Part shown: positions 21,249 to 30,391 of the stretch, piece after piece
Layout: every line of letters begins with the position of its first letter
Numbering within the stretch: position 1 is the stretch's first letter
Origin: DASPSM01 sp963800135
GTDB lineage: Bacteria; Planctomycetota; Planctomycetia; Planctomycetales; Planctomycetaceae
Length of the DNA stretch: 64,000 bases
Direction: 5' to 3'
Assembly (NCBI GenBank): GCA_963800135.1
Contig: CAWCZR010000014.1
Span: 62,001-126,000, forward strand
Position numbers and translations under genes: made by a program
The notes under the pieces: model-generated
Told to the model about the DNA's origin: nothing
Seen by the model: the letters and a program-made list of their open reading frames with translations, nothing else
Database searches by the model: none

Positions 21249-22169
21249 ATGGAGACGCAGGAGCGAGACCTCCGCAGCACGGGCATCGCACGCACGTCGA
21301 TTCACCGAGTCGAAGCAGACGGAGTGAACGTCTTCTATCGGGAAGCCGGCCCTCAGAACGCCCCGGTGCTGCTGCTGTTGCACGGCTTCCCCACGTCGTC
21401 GTTCCAATACCGCGAACTCATTCCGCGTTTGGCCGGCCCCTATCGGGTGATCGCGCCGGATCTGCCGGGCTTCGGCTTCACCGAAGTGCCCGAGTCGCGG
21501 CAGTATCGCTACACGTTCGACTCACTGGCCCAGACGATCCTCGCCTTCACTGACGCGCTCGACCTGCGGCACTACGCCTTATACGTCTTCGACTACGGGG
21601 CACCGACCGGTTTTCGTCTGGCGATGGCGCGGCCCGCTTCGGTGACGGCCATTGTGTCGCAGAACGGCAACGCTTATGAGGAGGGCCTGGGCGACGCCTG
21701 GGCTCCCATCCGTCGGTACTGGAACGAACCGACGTCCGAGAATCGCGAACGCATCCGCAAGGCCCTAAACCCGGCCGGCATTCGACGCGAGTATTCGGTG
21801 GGCATTCCCGATCCCGACCTCATCGCGCCCGAGGGCTACACGCTCGATGCCGTGCTGATCGGACGGCCCGGCAACACGGACATTCAACTCGACCTATTTC
21901 TTGACTACGCGAACAACGTGAAACTCTACCCGGCGTTCCAAAACTATCTTCGCGTGTCCCAGCCCCCACTCTTAGCAATCTGGGGACAGCGAGACCTGTA
22001 TTTCGTTCCGGCCGGTGCGGAGGCGTTCAAACGCGACATTCCCAAAGCCCTTGTGCAGTTTTTGGACACCGGGCACTTCGCTCTGGAAACGCACGTCGAG
22101 GAGGTCGCCGTGGCGGTGCGGCGATTTTTGGCCCAGGCCCTGGCGGCAAGCATGCCCTGTTGTCACTAA
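21249..22169 (+). CDS. Alpha/beta hydrolase, epoxide hydrolase/haloalkane dehalogenase type
   Basis: A 306-residue alpha/beta hydrolase. HGFP (oxyanion hole region) and APDLPGFGFTE are present. The nucleophile elbow is VFDYGAPTGF with Asp about 115 in the nucleophile position; Asp rather than Ser is typical of epoxide hydrolases and haloalkane dehalogenases. The histidine in DTGHFALETH completes the dyad, and the IWGQRDLYF strand carries a candidate acid. No signal peptide: cytoplasmic. The substrate cannot be assigned. AGGAG lies about eight bases before the ATG. It is followed after 77 bases by the bicupin gene in the same direction. Confidence 0.85.
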   Translation: METQERDLRSTGIARTSIHRVEADGVNVFYREAGPQNAPVLLLLHGFPTSSFQYRELIPRLAGPYRVIAPDLPGFGFTEVPESRQYRYTFDSLAQTILAFTDALDLRHYALYVFDYGAPTGFRLAMARPASVTAIVSQNGNAYEEGLGDAWAPIRRYWNEPTSENRERIRKALNPAGIRREYSVGIPDPDLIAPEGYTLDAVLIGRPGNTDIQLDLFLDYANNVKLYPAFQNYLRVSQPPLLAIWGQRDLYFVPAGAEAFKRDIPKALVQFLDTGHFALETHVEEVAVAVRRFLAQALAASMPCCH

Positions 22170-22246
22170 TAGGCCGCACGTGGACGCAGTCGGCAATCGC
22201 AGGTTTCCGATCCCGCAATCGTCTATCACGCTGAAGGAAAGCACCG

Positions 22247-23416
22247 ATGAGTTCCGTTGATCGACGCCAGTTCCTAGAAGCGACCTTTGCCGCCTCGGCG
22301 GCCGGGCTGGTCGCCACATCGACTGCCACGGCCGGCGACACGAGCTTTTCCAACAACGTCCCCGACCCGCTCTTGTCGGGACACGAGCTGCCGACGTTCA
22401 AATTCGCCCTGGAAAAATCCGCGGGCAAAGTCATCGGCAACAGCTACGGCAAGGAAGCCACGGTCGTACAGCTGCCGATCTCGAAGGGCATTGCCGGCGT
22501 GTCGATGAAGCTCGAGCCGGGGGCCATGCGCGAACTGCACTGGCATGCGACGGCCGCCGAATGGGCCTTCGTGCTCAGCGGTCGCGTGCGGACGACGGTG
22601 ATCGAACCCGAAGGCTTCGCGGAAACGAATGACTTCGATCCGGGCGACGTGTGGTACTTCCCCCGAGGCCACGGACACATGCTGGAGTGCTTGGGCACCG
22701 AGCCGTGCCACTTCATCCTGATCTTCGACAATGGCTATTTTTCGGAGTTCGGCACATTCAGTATCAGCGATTGGGTCGGCCACACTCCCAAGCCGCTGTT
22801 GGCGAAGAATTTTGGCCTCCCCGAAGCGGCATTCGACGGCTTTCCGAAAGAAGAGGTCTACTTCGCCCGCGGCGAGGTGCCCCCGGCAACTCCCCAGCCG
22901 CCGCTGCAAGGGTGGAAGCTGCCGCCGCTGACGCACAAGTATCAGCTCCTTTCGCAACCGCCGCACCGTGTCTTCAAAGGCGGACGCGAATGGCGCGTCG
23001 ACTCGTCGTCGTTTCCCATCTCGAAAACCGTCACCGGCGTCGTTCTGGAACTGGAGCCGGGGGCGCTGCGCGAGCTGCATTGGCATCCGACCGCGGACGA
23101 ATGGGATTACGTTATCGAGGGAAACCTGAGCATCACCCTGTTCGGCTCGCACGGCCGGTTCCGGACGGAAGTCTTGGAAAAGGGCGACGTCAGCTACATC
23201 CCGCAGGGGTACGGGCATTCCCTCGAGAACGTGGGCAACAAGCCGTGCCGCGTGCTGATCGGGTTCAACACGGGCGTTTACGCCACGATCGATTTGTCGC
23301 AGTGGATCGTGGGCAATCCGCTCGACGTCCTGGCGACCAACTTCAGCAAGCCGGCCTCGCTCTTCGAGAAGTTTCCGCACAAGGACGTCTTTATCGCCGA
23401 CAAGGACGGACACTGA
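22247..23416 (+). CDS. Tat-exported bicupin, oxalate decarboxylase family
   Basis: A 389-residue protein with a twin-arginine signal (DRRQFLEATFAASAAG). Two cupin domains follow. The first has LEPGAMRELHWHATAAEW and PRGHGHMLE; the second has LEPGALRELHWHPTADEW and PQGYGHSLEN. Each pair provides the HxH, Glu and His manganese ligands of OxdC-type enzymes. Oxalate decarboxylases convert oxalate to formate and CO2; sister clades are oxalate oxidases or of unknown specificity. Tat export is consistent with folding around metal in the cytoplasm. It lies between the hydrolase and two aldo/keto reductases. Confidence 0.88.
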   Translation: MSSVDRRQFLEATFAASAAGLVATSTATAGDTSFSNNVPDPLLSGHELPTFKFALEKSAGKVIGNSYGKEATVVQLPISKGIAGVSMKLEPGAMRELHWHATAAEWAFVLSGRVRTTVIEPEGFAETNDFDPGDVWYFPRGHGHMLECLGTEPCHFILIFDNGYFSEFGTFSISDWVGHTPKPLLAKNFGLPEAAFDGFPKEEVYFARGEVPPATPQPPLQGWKLPPLTHKYQLLSQPPHRVFKGGREWRVDSSSFPISKTVTGVVLELEPGALRELHWHPTADEWDYVIEGNLSITLFGSHGRFRTEVLEKGDVSYIPQGYGHSLENVGNKPCRVLIGFNTGVYATIDLSQWIVGNPLDVLATNFSKPASLFEKFPHKDVFIADKDGH

Positions 23417-23485
23417 GCCGCGGGCACTCGGTTTGCTCCAATCGGGGGCGTCGAACGACGGGGGAATAGCACGGAGGAGTCAGTC

Positions 23486-24462
23486 GTGTCCGAACAGATC
23501 CCATCGAGACCGCTCGGGCGCACTGGGGTGAAAGTTTCGGCCCTCGGCCTGGGCGGCCATCACCTGGGCGACGTGGCGACGATCGACGAGGCCGTCGAAC
23601 TCGTGCACGAGGCGCTCGACGCCGGCATCACCTTCTTCGACAACTGCTGGGAGTATTACGACGGCCGCTCGGAGGACTGGCTGGGACGCGGCCTCAAAGG
23701 GCGACGCGACCAGGCCTTCCTGATGACCAAGGTCTGCACGCACGGTCGTAGCGGCGCTTTGGCAATGACCATGCTCGAACAGTCGCTCCGTCGGCTGCAG
23801 ACCGATCACCTGGACCTTTGGCAGATCCATGACATGGCCTTCGACAACGATCCCGAGCTGGCCTACGCGCCCGGCGGCGTGATCGAAGCGCTCGACAAGG
23901 CCAAGCAGCAAGGCAAGACCCGCTTCGTGGGTTTCACGGGACACAAGAACCCGGCCGTTCATCTGAAAATGCTCAAGCTGGGCTATGCGTTCGACACGGT
24001 GCAGATGCCGCTCAATGCCTTCGACGCCAACTTTCACAGCTTCGAGCAGCACGTGCTGCCGGAAGTGAATCGGCGGGGCATGGCGGCGCTCGGCATGAAG
24101 AGCTTCGGCGGGACGGCCTGGTCGATCAAGCGCGGCGTGGTCAAGCCGGAGGAATTGCTCCGCTACGCGATGAGCCTGCCGGTCACCGTCACCATCAGCG
24201 GCATGGACTCGCTGGCCGTGCTGCGCCAGAACCTGAAAGTCGCCCGCGGCTTCACGCCCCTGTTGCCCCAGGAGATGCAGGCGCTCCGGGACAAGTGCTG
24301 CGCCGTTTGCGGCCGACGGTCGCTTCGAGCCGTACAAGGTTTCGCTGCATGTTCGACAATCCCGAGGCCCGCCTGGCGCACGGTTTCCCCCTCGACCCCA
24401 ATAACAAAGAAGTCAAAGAAATGTTTCGCCTGGTCGCGGGAGGCACGCCCTCGCAGAAGTGA
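23486..24462 (+). CDS. Aldo/keto reductase 1, C-terminus frame-broken twice
   Basis: NADPH-type aldo/keto reductase. The GTG at 23486 follows GGAGGAG with six bases of spacing. The opening PLGRTGVKVSALGLGGHHLG is typical, and the catalytic tetrad can be placed: Asp in FFDNCWEYYDG, Tyr in the same segment, Lys in FLMTKVCTHG and His in LWQIHDM. The beta-barrel continues to RDKCCAV at about 24303. There an extra T (GTTTGCG) shifts the frame, and an extra base near 24351 shifts it again; the third frame reads FDNPEARLAHGFPLDPNN and stops at 24462. About 325 residues when repaired. A paralogue follows at once. Confidence 0.85.
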
Positions 24463-24476
24463 TACGGAAGGACCAA

Positions 24477-25593
24477 ATGGATCAGCCGCAACAAGATTCA
24501 CAACAGCAGTCGCCGGATCGTTCACCGCAGCATTCACCGCGCGATTCATCCGGGACGTGGGTCACCGATCGGCGAGAATTCCTGGCTCAGGCGGCAGCGG
24601 CTGCCGGGGGAACCGTGTTGGCAGGAGCCGCGGCGTCCCGCGCGGGGCGCAGGACCGAATGACGCCGTGACGGATCGCATCCCAGCCCGCGCCTTCGGCA
24701 AATCGAGCGACAAGGTTTCGATCCTCGGCCTGGGCGGCTACACGCTCGGGCAGTCGGCTTCCTACGACGTCGCCGAGCAGATCGTGCGCGAGGCGGTAGA
24801 GGCCGGCGTGACGTTCTTCGACAACGCCTGGGAGTATCACCAAGGCAAGAGCGAAGAATGGATGGGCAAAGCGCTCAAAGGCCGTCGCGACGGCGTCTTC
24901 TTGATGACTAAAGTCTGCACGCACGGGCGGGACAAGAAAACCGCGCTGCGGCAGCTCGAGGATTCGCTACGGCGGCTGCAGACCGACCATCTCGATCTGT
25001 GGCAGGTGCACGAAGTCATTTACCACAACGACCCGGAAATGATCTACGCCCGCGACGGCGTGCTCGAGGCGCTGACCGAAGCCAAGCAGCAGGGTAAGAC
25101 CCGCTACGTCGGCTTCACCGGCCACAAGGATCCGATCATCCACCTCGACATGCTCGCGCGGGGCTACCCGTTCGATGCGGTGCAGATGCCGCTCAACTGC
25201 TTCGACGGCACATTTCGCAGTTTCGAGAAACACGTTCTGCCCGAGGTCAACCGCCGCGGGATGGCCGCGCTCGGCATGAAAAGCATGGGGGGCGGCGGCG
25301 AGCCGTTGCTGCAGGGAGCGGTGACGCCCGAAGAGGCGCTCCGCTACGCGCTGAGCCTGCCGGTCACCGTCACGATCAGCGGCATCGACGCCGTCTCGGT
25401 GCTGCGACAAAACGTCGCAATTGCCCGCGGGTTTACGCCGCTCCGCGAGCCCGAGCTGCAGGCGCTTCGCGATCGGTGTGCCACGGTAGCCGCCGACGGG
25501 CACCTGGAACTCTACAAAACGACCAAGAAGTACGACGGGGACGTGGGCCGCGAACAGCACGGCTACCCCACGCCCAAAGAATTGCCTCTCTAG
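24477..25593 (+). CDS. Aldo/keto reductase 2 with Tat signal, frame-broken near the N-terminus
   Basis: The ATG at 24477, after GGAAGGA, begins a Gln/Ser-rich leader then a twin-arginine signal (TDRREFLAQAAAAAGG). Near 24648 the frame changes by one base, and AGPNDAVTDRIPARAFG leads into a complete aldo/keto reductase: KVSILGLGGYTLGQ, Asp and Tyr in FFDNAWEYHQG, Lys in FLMTKVCTHG, His in LWQVHEV. A GTG at 24667 could start the enzyme part alone, but no ribosome site precedes it, so one Tat-exported protein is preferred. It is closely similar to the preceding reductase (QTDHLDLWQ, RRGMAALGMKS, LPVTVTISG). Confidence 0.82.
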
Positions 25594-25662
25594 CCGCGAA
25601 GCCTTGTGTCCAGATCAAGAGAAACGTCAAGGGCCAAAACTCTTCAATTGGGAGCCTCTGCC

Positions 25663-26106
25663 ATGAAACGCACCTGCTGGTCATTGATGCCGATTCTGCT
25701 CCTGGCCGTTCTGAGTGGCGGCGACCGAAGCACTCCTGCCGCACAGGAGTCGCACGAGCACGGCGGCGCCTTTGCGAACTGCGCGAAGGCCTGCGCGGAG
25801 TGCATGAATTCTTGTGCCTCGTGTTATCACCATTGCGCGAGCCTGGTGACCGAAGGACACAAGGATCACGCCAAGACGATGACCTTCTGCAACGATTGCG
25901 CGGAGGTCTGTGCGGTGGCCGCCAAGCTTACGTCCCGACACAGCCCGTTTGCCGGAGTCATTTGCGAGGCGTGCGCGAAGACCTGCGATGAGTGCGCGGC
26001 CGCCTGCGGCGTGTTCCCCGACGACCAGCACATGGCCTCTTGCGCCAAATCGTGCCGCGAATGCGCCGCGGCCTGCCGCGAAATGATTCATCACACGTCC
26101 GGCTGA
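25663..26106 (+). CDS. Cys-rich four-helix-bundle copper-storage protein (Csp/DUF326)
   Basis: A 147-residue protein with a signal peptide (about residues 1-27) and roughly 18 cysteines in the mature part. They are spaced as CxxxC and CxxC along predicted helices: CAKACAECMNSCASC, FCNDCAEVC, CEACAKTCDECAAAC and CAKSCRECAAAC. This matches the Csp copper-storage proteins and DUF326 (PF03860), which bind many Cu(I) ions inside a four-helix bundle. Export suggests storage outside the cytoplasm, like Csp1. The ATG at 25663 follows GGGAG by eight bases. Neighbours Dps, OsmC and the MerA-like oxidoreductase suggest a metal and oxidative stress role. Confidence 0.9.
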   Translation: MKRTCWSLMPILLLAVLSGGDRSTPAAQESHEHGGAFANCAKACAECMNSCASCYHHCASLVTEGHKDHAKTMTFCNDCAEVCAVAAKLTSRHSPFAGVICEACAKTCDECAAACGVFPDDQHMASCAKSCRECAAACREMIHHTSG

Positions 26107-26107
26107 T

Positions 26108-26230
26108 CCGGACGCCCTTACCTTCAAGCAGGCCGAGGGATTCGCCCTGGCCATGACCCGCATGACCTTTGCGGTCGAGGCCAACGATGTTCTCGAAACC
26201 GTGATGGCAAACTGGAAGGCGCTCAAGTGA
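26108..26230 (+). pseudogene. Possible C-terminal gene remnant
   Basis: Just after the copper-protein stop, one frame reads DALTFKQAEGFALAMTRMTF then AVEANDVLETVMANWKALK and a stop at 26228-26230. It looks like the helical C-terminus of a soluble protein, with GC-rich third positions, but it has no start, no ribosome site and no upstream portion in frame. It may be a deletion remnant or a chance frame. I do not recognise the family. Confidence 0.3.
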
Positions 26231-26362
26231 GCAATCGTGCCGACTCGGCCGTCGCGCCCTTCCAACAATTTGACTTTGAGCCAGCATGGCGCATGTTGCT
26301 GAAGGAAACTGCGCCAGCTTTCGCCGCGCGGCGGCCCGGTCCGGTTGTTTGGGGAGAGTTCG

Positions 26363-26893
26363 ATGCCTCGAGTCGGCACGATTGTTGGAAGCCAGACAGG
26401 CGCCAGAAGCCAAACAGCCGGAGCGGCGGGACTTGTTTTGTTCTCCGTCGCAGTCGGCGTGATGGCTCTCTTCACGTTGCTACTGGCGGTTTCCGACGCC
26501 CAATCTCGTGCCGACCGACAGGCCGATACGCAGGCCGCGGCGAATGCTGCGGCGGTGGGCGCAGCGGCCGATCTGCCGAAAGGGACGGCCGCGGTGCTCC
26601 GCTCGGCGGGCCGAGTCCTCGGTTCGCAAAAGGTCGAGGGCCTGGCGGGGCGATTCGGAGCCCAGGGCATCCAAGTCGGGCATTGGGATGCGGCCCGGCA
26701 GTCGTTCGTGAGCGGCGCGCGAGAGCCGAATGCCGTGCGCATCACGGTGCGTTTGAGCAACGAGCGGACTCTGTGCTCCCTGTTCCTGGGAAACCGAGCC
26801 GAATCGCCGATCGAAGCGAGCGCCGTCGCCGTGCTGGATACCGCGGGTCATCCGCTCGTTGCCGCAGCCGCGACGGGCGCCGCCATTCGTTGA
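26363..26893 (+). CDS. TadG/Flp-pilus-assembly-like membrane protein
   Basis: A 176-residue protein starting at ATG 26363, after GGGGAGAG. One N-terminal membrane segment (GAAGLVLFSVAVGVMALFTL, about residues 23-43) is followed by SDAQSRADRQADTQAAANAA, the Ala/Gln/Asp-rich helix seen in TadE/TadG-like proteins directly after their anchor. The remainder is a strand-rich pseudopilin-like region ending SPIEASAVAVLD. It is shorter than most TadG proteins and no other tad or flp gene is nearby, so it is an orphan. Surface or pilus assembly function is inferred. Confidence 0.55.
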   Translation: MPRVGTIVGSQTGARSQTAGAAGLVLFSVAVGVMALFTLLLAVSDAQSRADRQADTQAAANAAAVGAAADLPKGTAAVLRSAGRVLGSQKVEGLAGRFGAQGIQVGHWDAARQSFVSGAREPNAVRITVRLSNERTLCSLFLGNRAESPIEASAVAVLDTAGHPLVAAAATGAAIR

Positions 26894-27099
26894 GCGGGGC
26901 GTCTGCCCAGCCCGCCGCAAGTCTTGTCGGCGTCGCACACTCGCACCTCAATCGAGTGGTAACCACCGCCTGGCCATGTCGTTTGCCGAAGCCGGTGAAC
27001 CCGTTCAACTCCCTCGCTCAGTTGGCGCACCGCCGCGGCGCGGATCAAATTAGTGCCGGAAGCCATTCTTGGGGGCCTTAACAACAGGAGATGTCGACC

Positions 27100-27618
27100 A
27101 TGGTCAAGAACGCTGCACCACCCGCCAAAATCGCCAAGGCCTTGGCAACGCCGACCGATCTGAGCCGTGACGGCGTGGAGGAAATCTGCGAGGAGCTGCG
27201 CAAGCTTCTGGCCGACGTATTCGCGCTCTATATGAAGACCAAGAACTTTCACTGGCACATGACGGGCCCGCACTTTCGCGATTATCACCTGCTGCTCGAC
27301 GAACAGTCCGAGCAGATCTTCGCCATGACCGACGACATCGCCGAACGGGCCCGCAAGATCGGCGGGACGACGCTGCATTCGATCGGTGAAATCGCCCGCG
27401 AACAACGGATCGAGGACAACAACAAGGACTTTGTGCCGCCTCTGGACATGCTCGCCGAGCTGTCGGACGACAACCAGCAACTGACCCGCGCAATGCGGGT
27501 CACGCACGAAGTCTGCGACCGTCACAACGACGTCGCCACGGCCAGCCTGCTGGAAAACTGGATCGACGAAACCGAACGACGGACCTGGTTCCTGTCCGAA
27601 ACCGTGAACGCCCGCTAA
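27100..27618 (+). CDS. dps: Dps family DNA-binding ferritin-like protein
   Basis: Mini-ferritin that oxidises and stores iron and shields DNA during stress; 172 residues. An ATG at 27091 directly abuts AGGAG, whereas the ATG at 27100 lies nine bases after it, so 27100 is chosen. With this start the ferroxidase ligands fall at H51, H63, D67, D78 and E82, the same positions as in E. coli Dps (NFHWHMTGPHFRDYHLLLDE and DDIAERARKIG). The basic, Ala/Pro-rich N-terminal tail (VKNAAPPAKIAKA) could bind DNA. It is followed by a flavoprotein and an OsmC gene in the same direction. Confidence 0.95.
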   Translation: MVKNAAPPAKIAKALATPTDLSRDGVEEICEELRKLLADVFALYMKTKNFHWHMTGPHFRDYHLLLDEQSEQIFAMTDDIAERARKIGGTTLHSIGEIAREQRIEDNNKDFVPPLDMLAELSDDNQQLTRAMRVTHEVCDRHNDVATASLLENWIDETERRTWFLSETVNAR

Positions 27619-27811
27619 GCCGGCTCAAAAACGGACGCTCGCCGCCGCGCGGTCGCGCTGCCGGAAGGCTGGCATGCGCCGGCGTGGACCGCAGCGGCAA
27701 CTCGGGGTGACCCGCAGTCACGCTTGGGCTTCTTGCGCGCACCACTCGCTGGCGTGACGGATCAAAGTCTGCCGGGATTCGATTGCACCTGCGCAAAAAA
27801 GGCTCTCAACA

Positions 27812-29221
27812 ATGACTGTCGAGCTTTATCAAAACGTGGTCATCGGCAGCGGCGAAGGCGGGAAGATCCTGGCCTGGAATCTCGCGAAGAAGGGCGAAAA
27901 GACCATCGTCGTCGAGCGGTCGATGATCGGCGGGTCGTGTCCCAACGTGGCCTGCCTGCCGAGCAAGAACGTGATCTATAGCGCCAAGGCCGTTTCACTG
28001 GTCGATCCGCAGCGCGGCCTGGGGGTGGTGACCGGCAGCGCGACCGTCGATATGGCGGGCGTGGCCCGGCGCAAGCGAAAAATGGTCGAGGGACTGATCG
28101 AAATGCACCTGGCCAACTTCAAGGCCAGCGGCGCCGAACTTTTGATGGGCGAGGCCCGTTTCACCGAACCAAAAACCTTCGAGGTGCAGCTGAACGCCGG
28201 CGGCACGCGGCAGCTGCGGGGCGAGCGGATCTTCCTCAACCTGGGCTCGCGGGCCGCCATCCCCAACGTCCCCGGCCTGGCCGACGCTCGGCCGCTGACG
28301 CACGTCGAAGCCCTCGATCTCGAACGGCTGCCCGAGCATCTGGTCATCATCGGCGGCGGATACGTCGGCCTGGAGTTCGCCCAAGCGATGCGTCGCTTGG
28401 GCAGTCGCGTCACAGTCGTGCAGCGGGCCAAACAGCTGCTTGATCGGGAGGACGCGGACGTCGCCGACGCGCTGGCCGAGCTGATGTGCGACGAAGGAAT
28501 CGAGGTGCTGCTCGAAGCCCAGATCATCGACGTCGTCGGCCGCTCGGGCAGCGGCGTGAAGATCCGGCTCCGCGCGGGAATCGGGGAGCGAACACTCGAT
28601 GCCAGCGACATCCTCGTGGCGACCGGACGAACAGCCAACACCGATCGGATCGACGTCGAAAAAGGCGGCGTGCGGCTCGACGCGCATGGGTACATTCAGG
28701 TCAACGAACGGTTGCAGACGAGTGCCGCCGACGTCTGGGCCATGGGCGATTGCGCCGGCAGTCCCAAGTTCACGCACGTCGGCTTCGACGATTTTCGGGT
28801 CGTCTTGGACAACCTGAATGGCGGCACTCGCACCACGCGCGATCGCCTGATTCCCTACTGCCTGTTCACCGACCCCGAGCTGGCGCATGTCGGCGCCAGC
28901 GAAGCGGAGCTGAAGGCGAAGAACGTGTCCTATCGGATCGCCCGGCTGCCAATGGCGTTTGTGCTGCGGTCGCGGACGCTCTCGCAGACGCGCGGATTCG
29001 TCAAGGCGATGATCGGCGCCAACGATCGCATTCTGGGCTTCACGGCGTTTGGTGCCGAGGCCAGCGAGATGATGGCCGTGGTGCAGACGGCCATGCTGGG
29101 AAAGATGCCCTACACGGCGCTACGCGATGCGATCTTCACGCATCCCACGATGGCCGAGGGGCTGATCTCGCTCTTTTCCAGTCCTCTCCAAGATCCCGTC
29201 AAAGACGCGAACGCGAAATGA
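27812..29221 (+). CDS. MerA-like pyridine nucleotide-disulfide oxidoreductase
   Basis: A 469-residue class I flavoprotein disulfide reductase. The FAD motif is VVIGSGEGGKILAWNLA, with GSGEGG in place of the usual GxGxxG. The redox-active pair is C43 and C48 in GGSCPNVACLPSK. The NAD(P) motif is HLVIIGGGYVGLEFAQAM and the second FAD motif VWAMGDCAG. The C-terminal IFTHPTMAEGL supplies the His-Glu base. It lacks the N-terminal heavy-metal domain and the C-terminal cysteine pair of true mercuric reductases, so mercury reduction is doubtful; reduction of another disulfide or electrophile is more likely. It lies between dps and osmC. Confidence 0.88.
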   Translation: MTVELYQNVVIGSGEGGKILAWNLAKKGEKTIVVERSMIGGSCPNVACLPSKNVIYSAKAVSLVDPQRGLGVVTGSATVDMAGVARRKRKMVEGLIEMHLANFKASGAELLMGEARFTEPKTFEVQLNAGGTRQLRGERIFLNLGSRAAIPNVPGLADARPLTHVEALDLERLPEHLVIIGGGYVGLEFAQAMRRLGSRVTVVQRAKQLLDREDADVADALAELMCDEGIEVLLEAQIIDVVGRSGSGVKIRLRAGIGERTLDASDILVATGRTANTDRIDVEKGGVRLDAHGYIQVNERLQTSAADVWAMGDCAGSPKFTHVGFDDFRVVLDNLNGGTRTTRDRLIPYCLFTDPELAHVGASEAELKAKNVSYRIARLPMAFVLRSRTLSQTRGFVKAMIGANDRILGFTAFGAEASEMMAVVQTAMLGKMPYTALRDAIFTHPTMAEGLISLFSSPLQDPVKDANAK

Positions 29222-29293
29222 CGGCTGCGGCCGCACTGCCGCAGCCGGCTTGGAACATTGCGGGTTTTGATCCCCTTCAACAGGAGACGCGAG

Positions 29294-29725
29294 ATGAAGA
29301 TCAAGAGAAAAGGTTCGGCAGCGTGGCAAGGCGGCATCAAGGACGGCAAAGGCTCGATCTCGACGGAGAGCGGCGCGCTCAACGCCTATCCCTACGGCTT
29401 CGCCAGCCGCTTCGAAGGTCAGAAGGGAAGTAACCCCGAAGAGCTGATCGCGGCTGCCCACGCCAGCTGCTTCACCATGGCCCTCTCGAAGATTCTCGGC
29501 GAAGCCAGTTTGACGGCCGAGCGGATGGAGACCTCGGCGGAAGTCACGCTTGAGCAGGTCGACGGCGGCTGGGCGGTCACGGCCTCTCATCTGACGCTCA
29601 AGGCGAAAGTCCCCGGCGCGGACGACGCGACCTTTCAGAGTCTCGCCGCCAAGGCGAAGGCCGGCTGCCCGATCTCCAAGCTGCTGAAGGCCGAGATCTC
29701 CCTCGACGCGAGCCTAACCAACTGA
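29294..29725 (+). CDS. OsmC/Ohr-family peroxiredoxin
   Basis: A 143-residue thiol peroxidase that reduces organic hydroperoxides. The catalytic cysteine lies in IAAAHASCFTMALSK and the resolving cysteine in AKAGCPISKLL, as in OsmC. NPEELIAAAHASC is diagnostic for the OsmC branch. The ATG at 29294 has AGGAG seven bases upstream. It follows the flavoprotein gene by 72 bases in the same direction and probably shares its stress regulation. No signal peptide. Confidence 0.92.
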   Translation: MKIKRKGSAAWQGGIKDGKGSISTESGALNAYPYGFASRFEGQKGSNPEELIAAAHASCFTMALSKILGEASLTAERMETSAEVTLEQVDGGWAVTASHLTLKAKVPGADDATFQSLAAKAKAGCPISKLLKAEISLDASLTN

Positions 29726-29746
29726 CTGCGCTCGCGTGCTCGTAGC

Positions 29747-29762
29747 GGCAGGCCGCCCTGCC
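29747..29762. terminator. Short hairpin between convergent osmC and doxX genes
   Basis: GGCAGG at 29747-29752 pairs with CCTGCC at 29757-29762 across a four-base loop, in the 71-base gap between convergent genes. There is no U tract on either strand. Confidence 0.4.
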
Positions 29763-29796
29763 CCTGCGAGCCAAACGCCGGGAGGCAATCGCTCGC

Positions 29797-30201
29797 TCAA
29801 ATGCCGCTCGGCGAGCTCGACTCCGGGACGCGCTGCACGAAGATCCCGGCGAACGCCGAGCGCACTCCCCAAAAGACCAGGAGCCACAGCACGGCCGTGA
29901 CAATCGCGATGGGCAGTCCCTGCGGCTCCATCAGAATGTGGAAGAGCAGGATGTTGACGAGGACCGGCCCCAACAGCGTGAGCGCCAGCGGCACATAGCG
30001 GTTCACCAGGAGCAACACGCCTCCGACGAGCTGCAGCACGGCGACGGCATAGACGTACTTCGACTCGAACATCGCCCCCAGGAATTGGCCGGCCACGCCC
30101 TCGGGCAGCTTCATCGGGATGAAGTGCAAAAATCCGTTCAGGCCAAATACGGTGAACTCCAGCCCCATCAGCAAGCGGGCGATCAATCTCACGATCTTCA
30201 T
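29797..30201 (-). CDS. DoxX-family membrane protein
   Basis: A 134-residue integral membrane protein with four hydrophobic segments (about residues 5-25, 45-65, 70-90 and 95-118). RLLMGLEFTVFGLNGFLHF and the Gly-rich second helix (VAVLQLVGGVLLLVNRY) are typical of DoxX-like proteins. These are associated with thiol stress and quinone-linked redox functions in some bacteria, but the molecular function here is not known. The ATG at 30201 begins MKIVRLIARLL. It is convergent with the OsmC gene. Confidence 0.8.
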   Translation of the reverse strand: MKIVRLIARLLMGLEFTVFGLNGFLHFIPMKLPEGVAGQFLGAMFESKYVYAVAVLQLVGGVLLLVNRYVPLALTLLGPVLVNILLFHILMEPQGLPIAIVTAVLWLLVFWGVRSAFAGIFVQRVPESSSPSGI

Positions 30202-30391
30202 CGTCGAGGTGCCTTCCGCGAAAAGTTGAATAGTCGGGCACGCCGGCGATCGCGCCCGAACGAACGGCGTCGAGCTCCCCAGGATCGGCCAACGGTGCCG
30301 CCGCTATTCTAAGCGGTTTGAACGGACAGGGCGCGCGAACGGCCGCGCGGACGCCGCCGACGGGGCAAATTGTTGACGAGTGGCGCCGCCG

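Noticed and set aside
27812..29221. Mercury resistance gene merA
   Set aside because: No N-terminal heavy-metal domain, no C-terminal Cys-Cys, and no other mer genes nearby.
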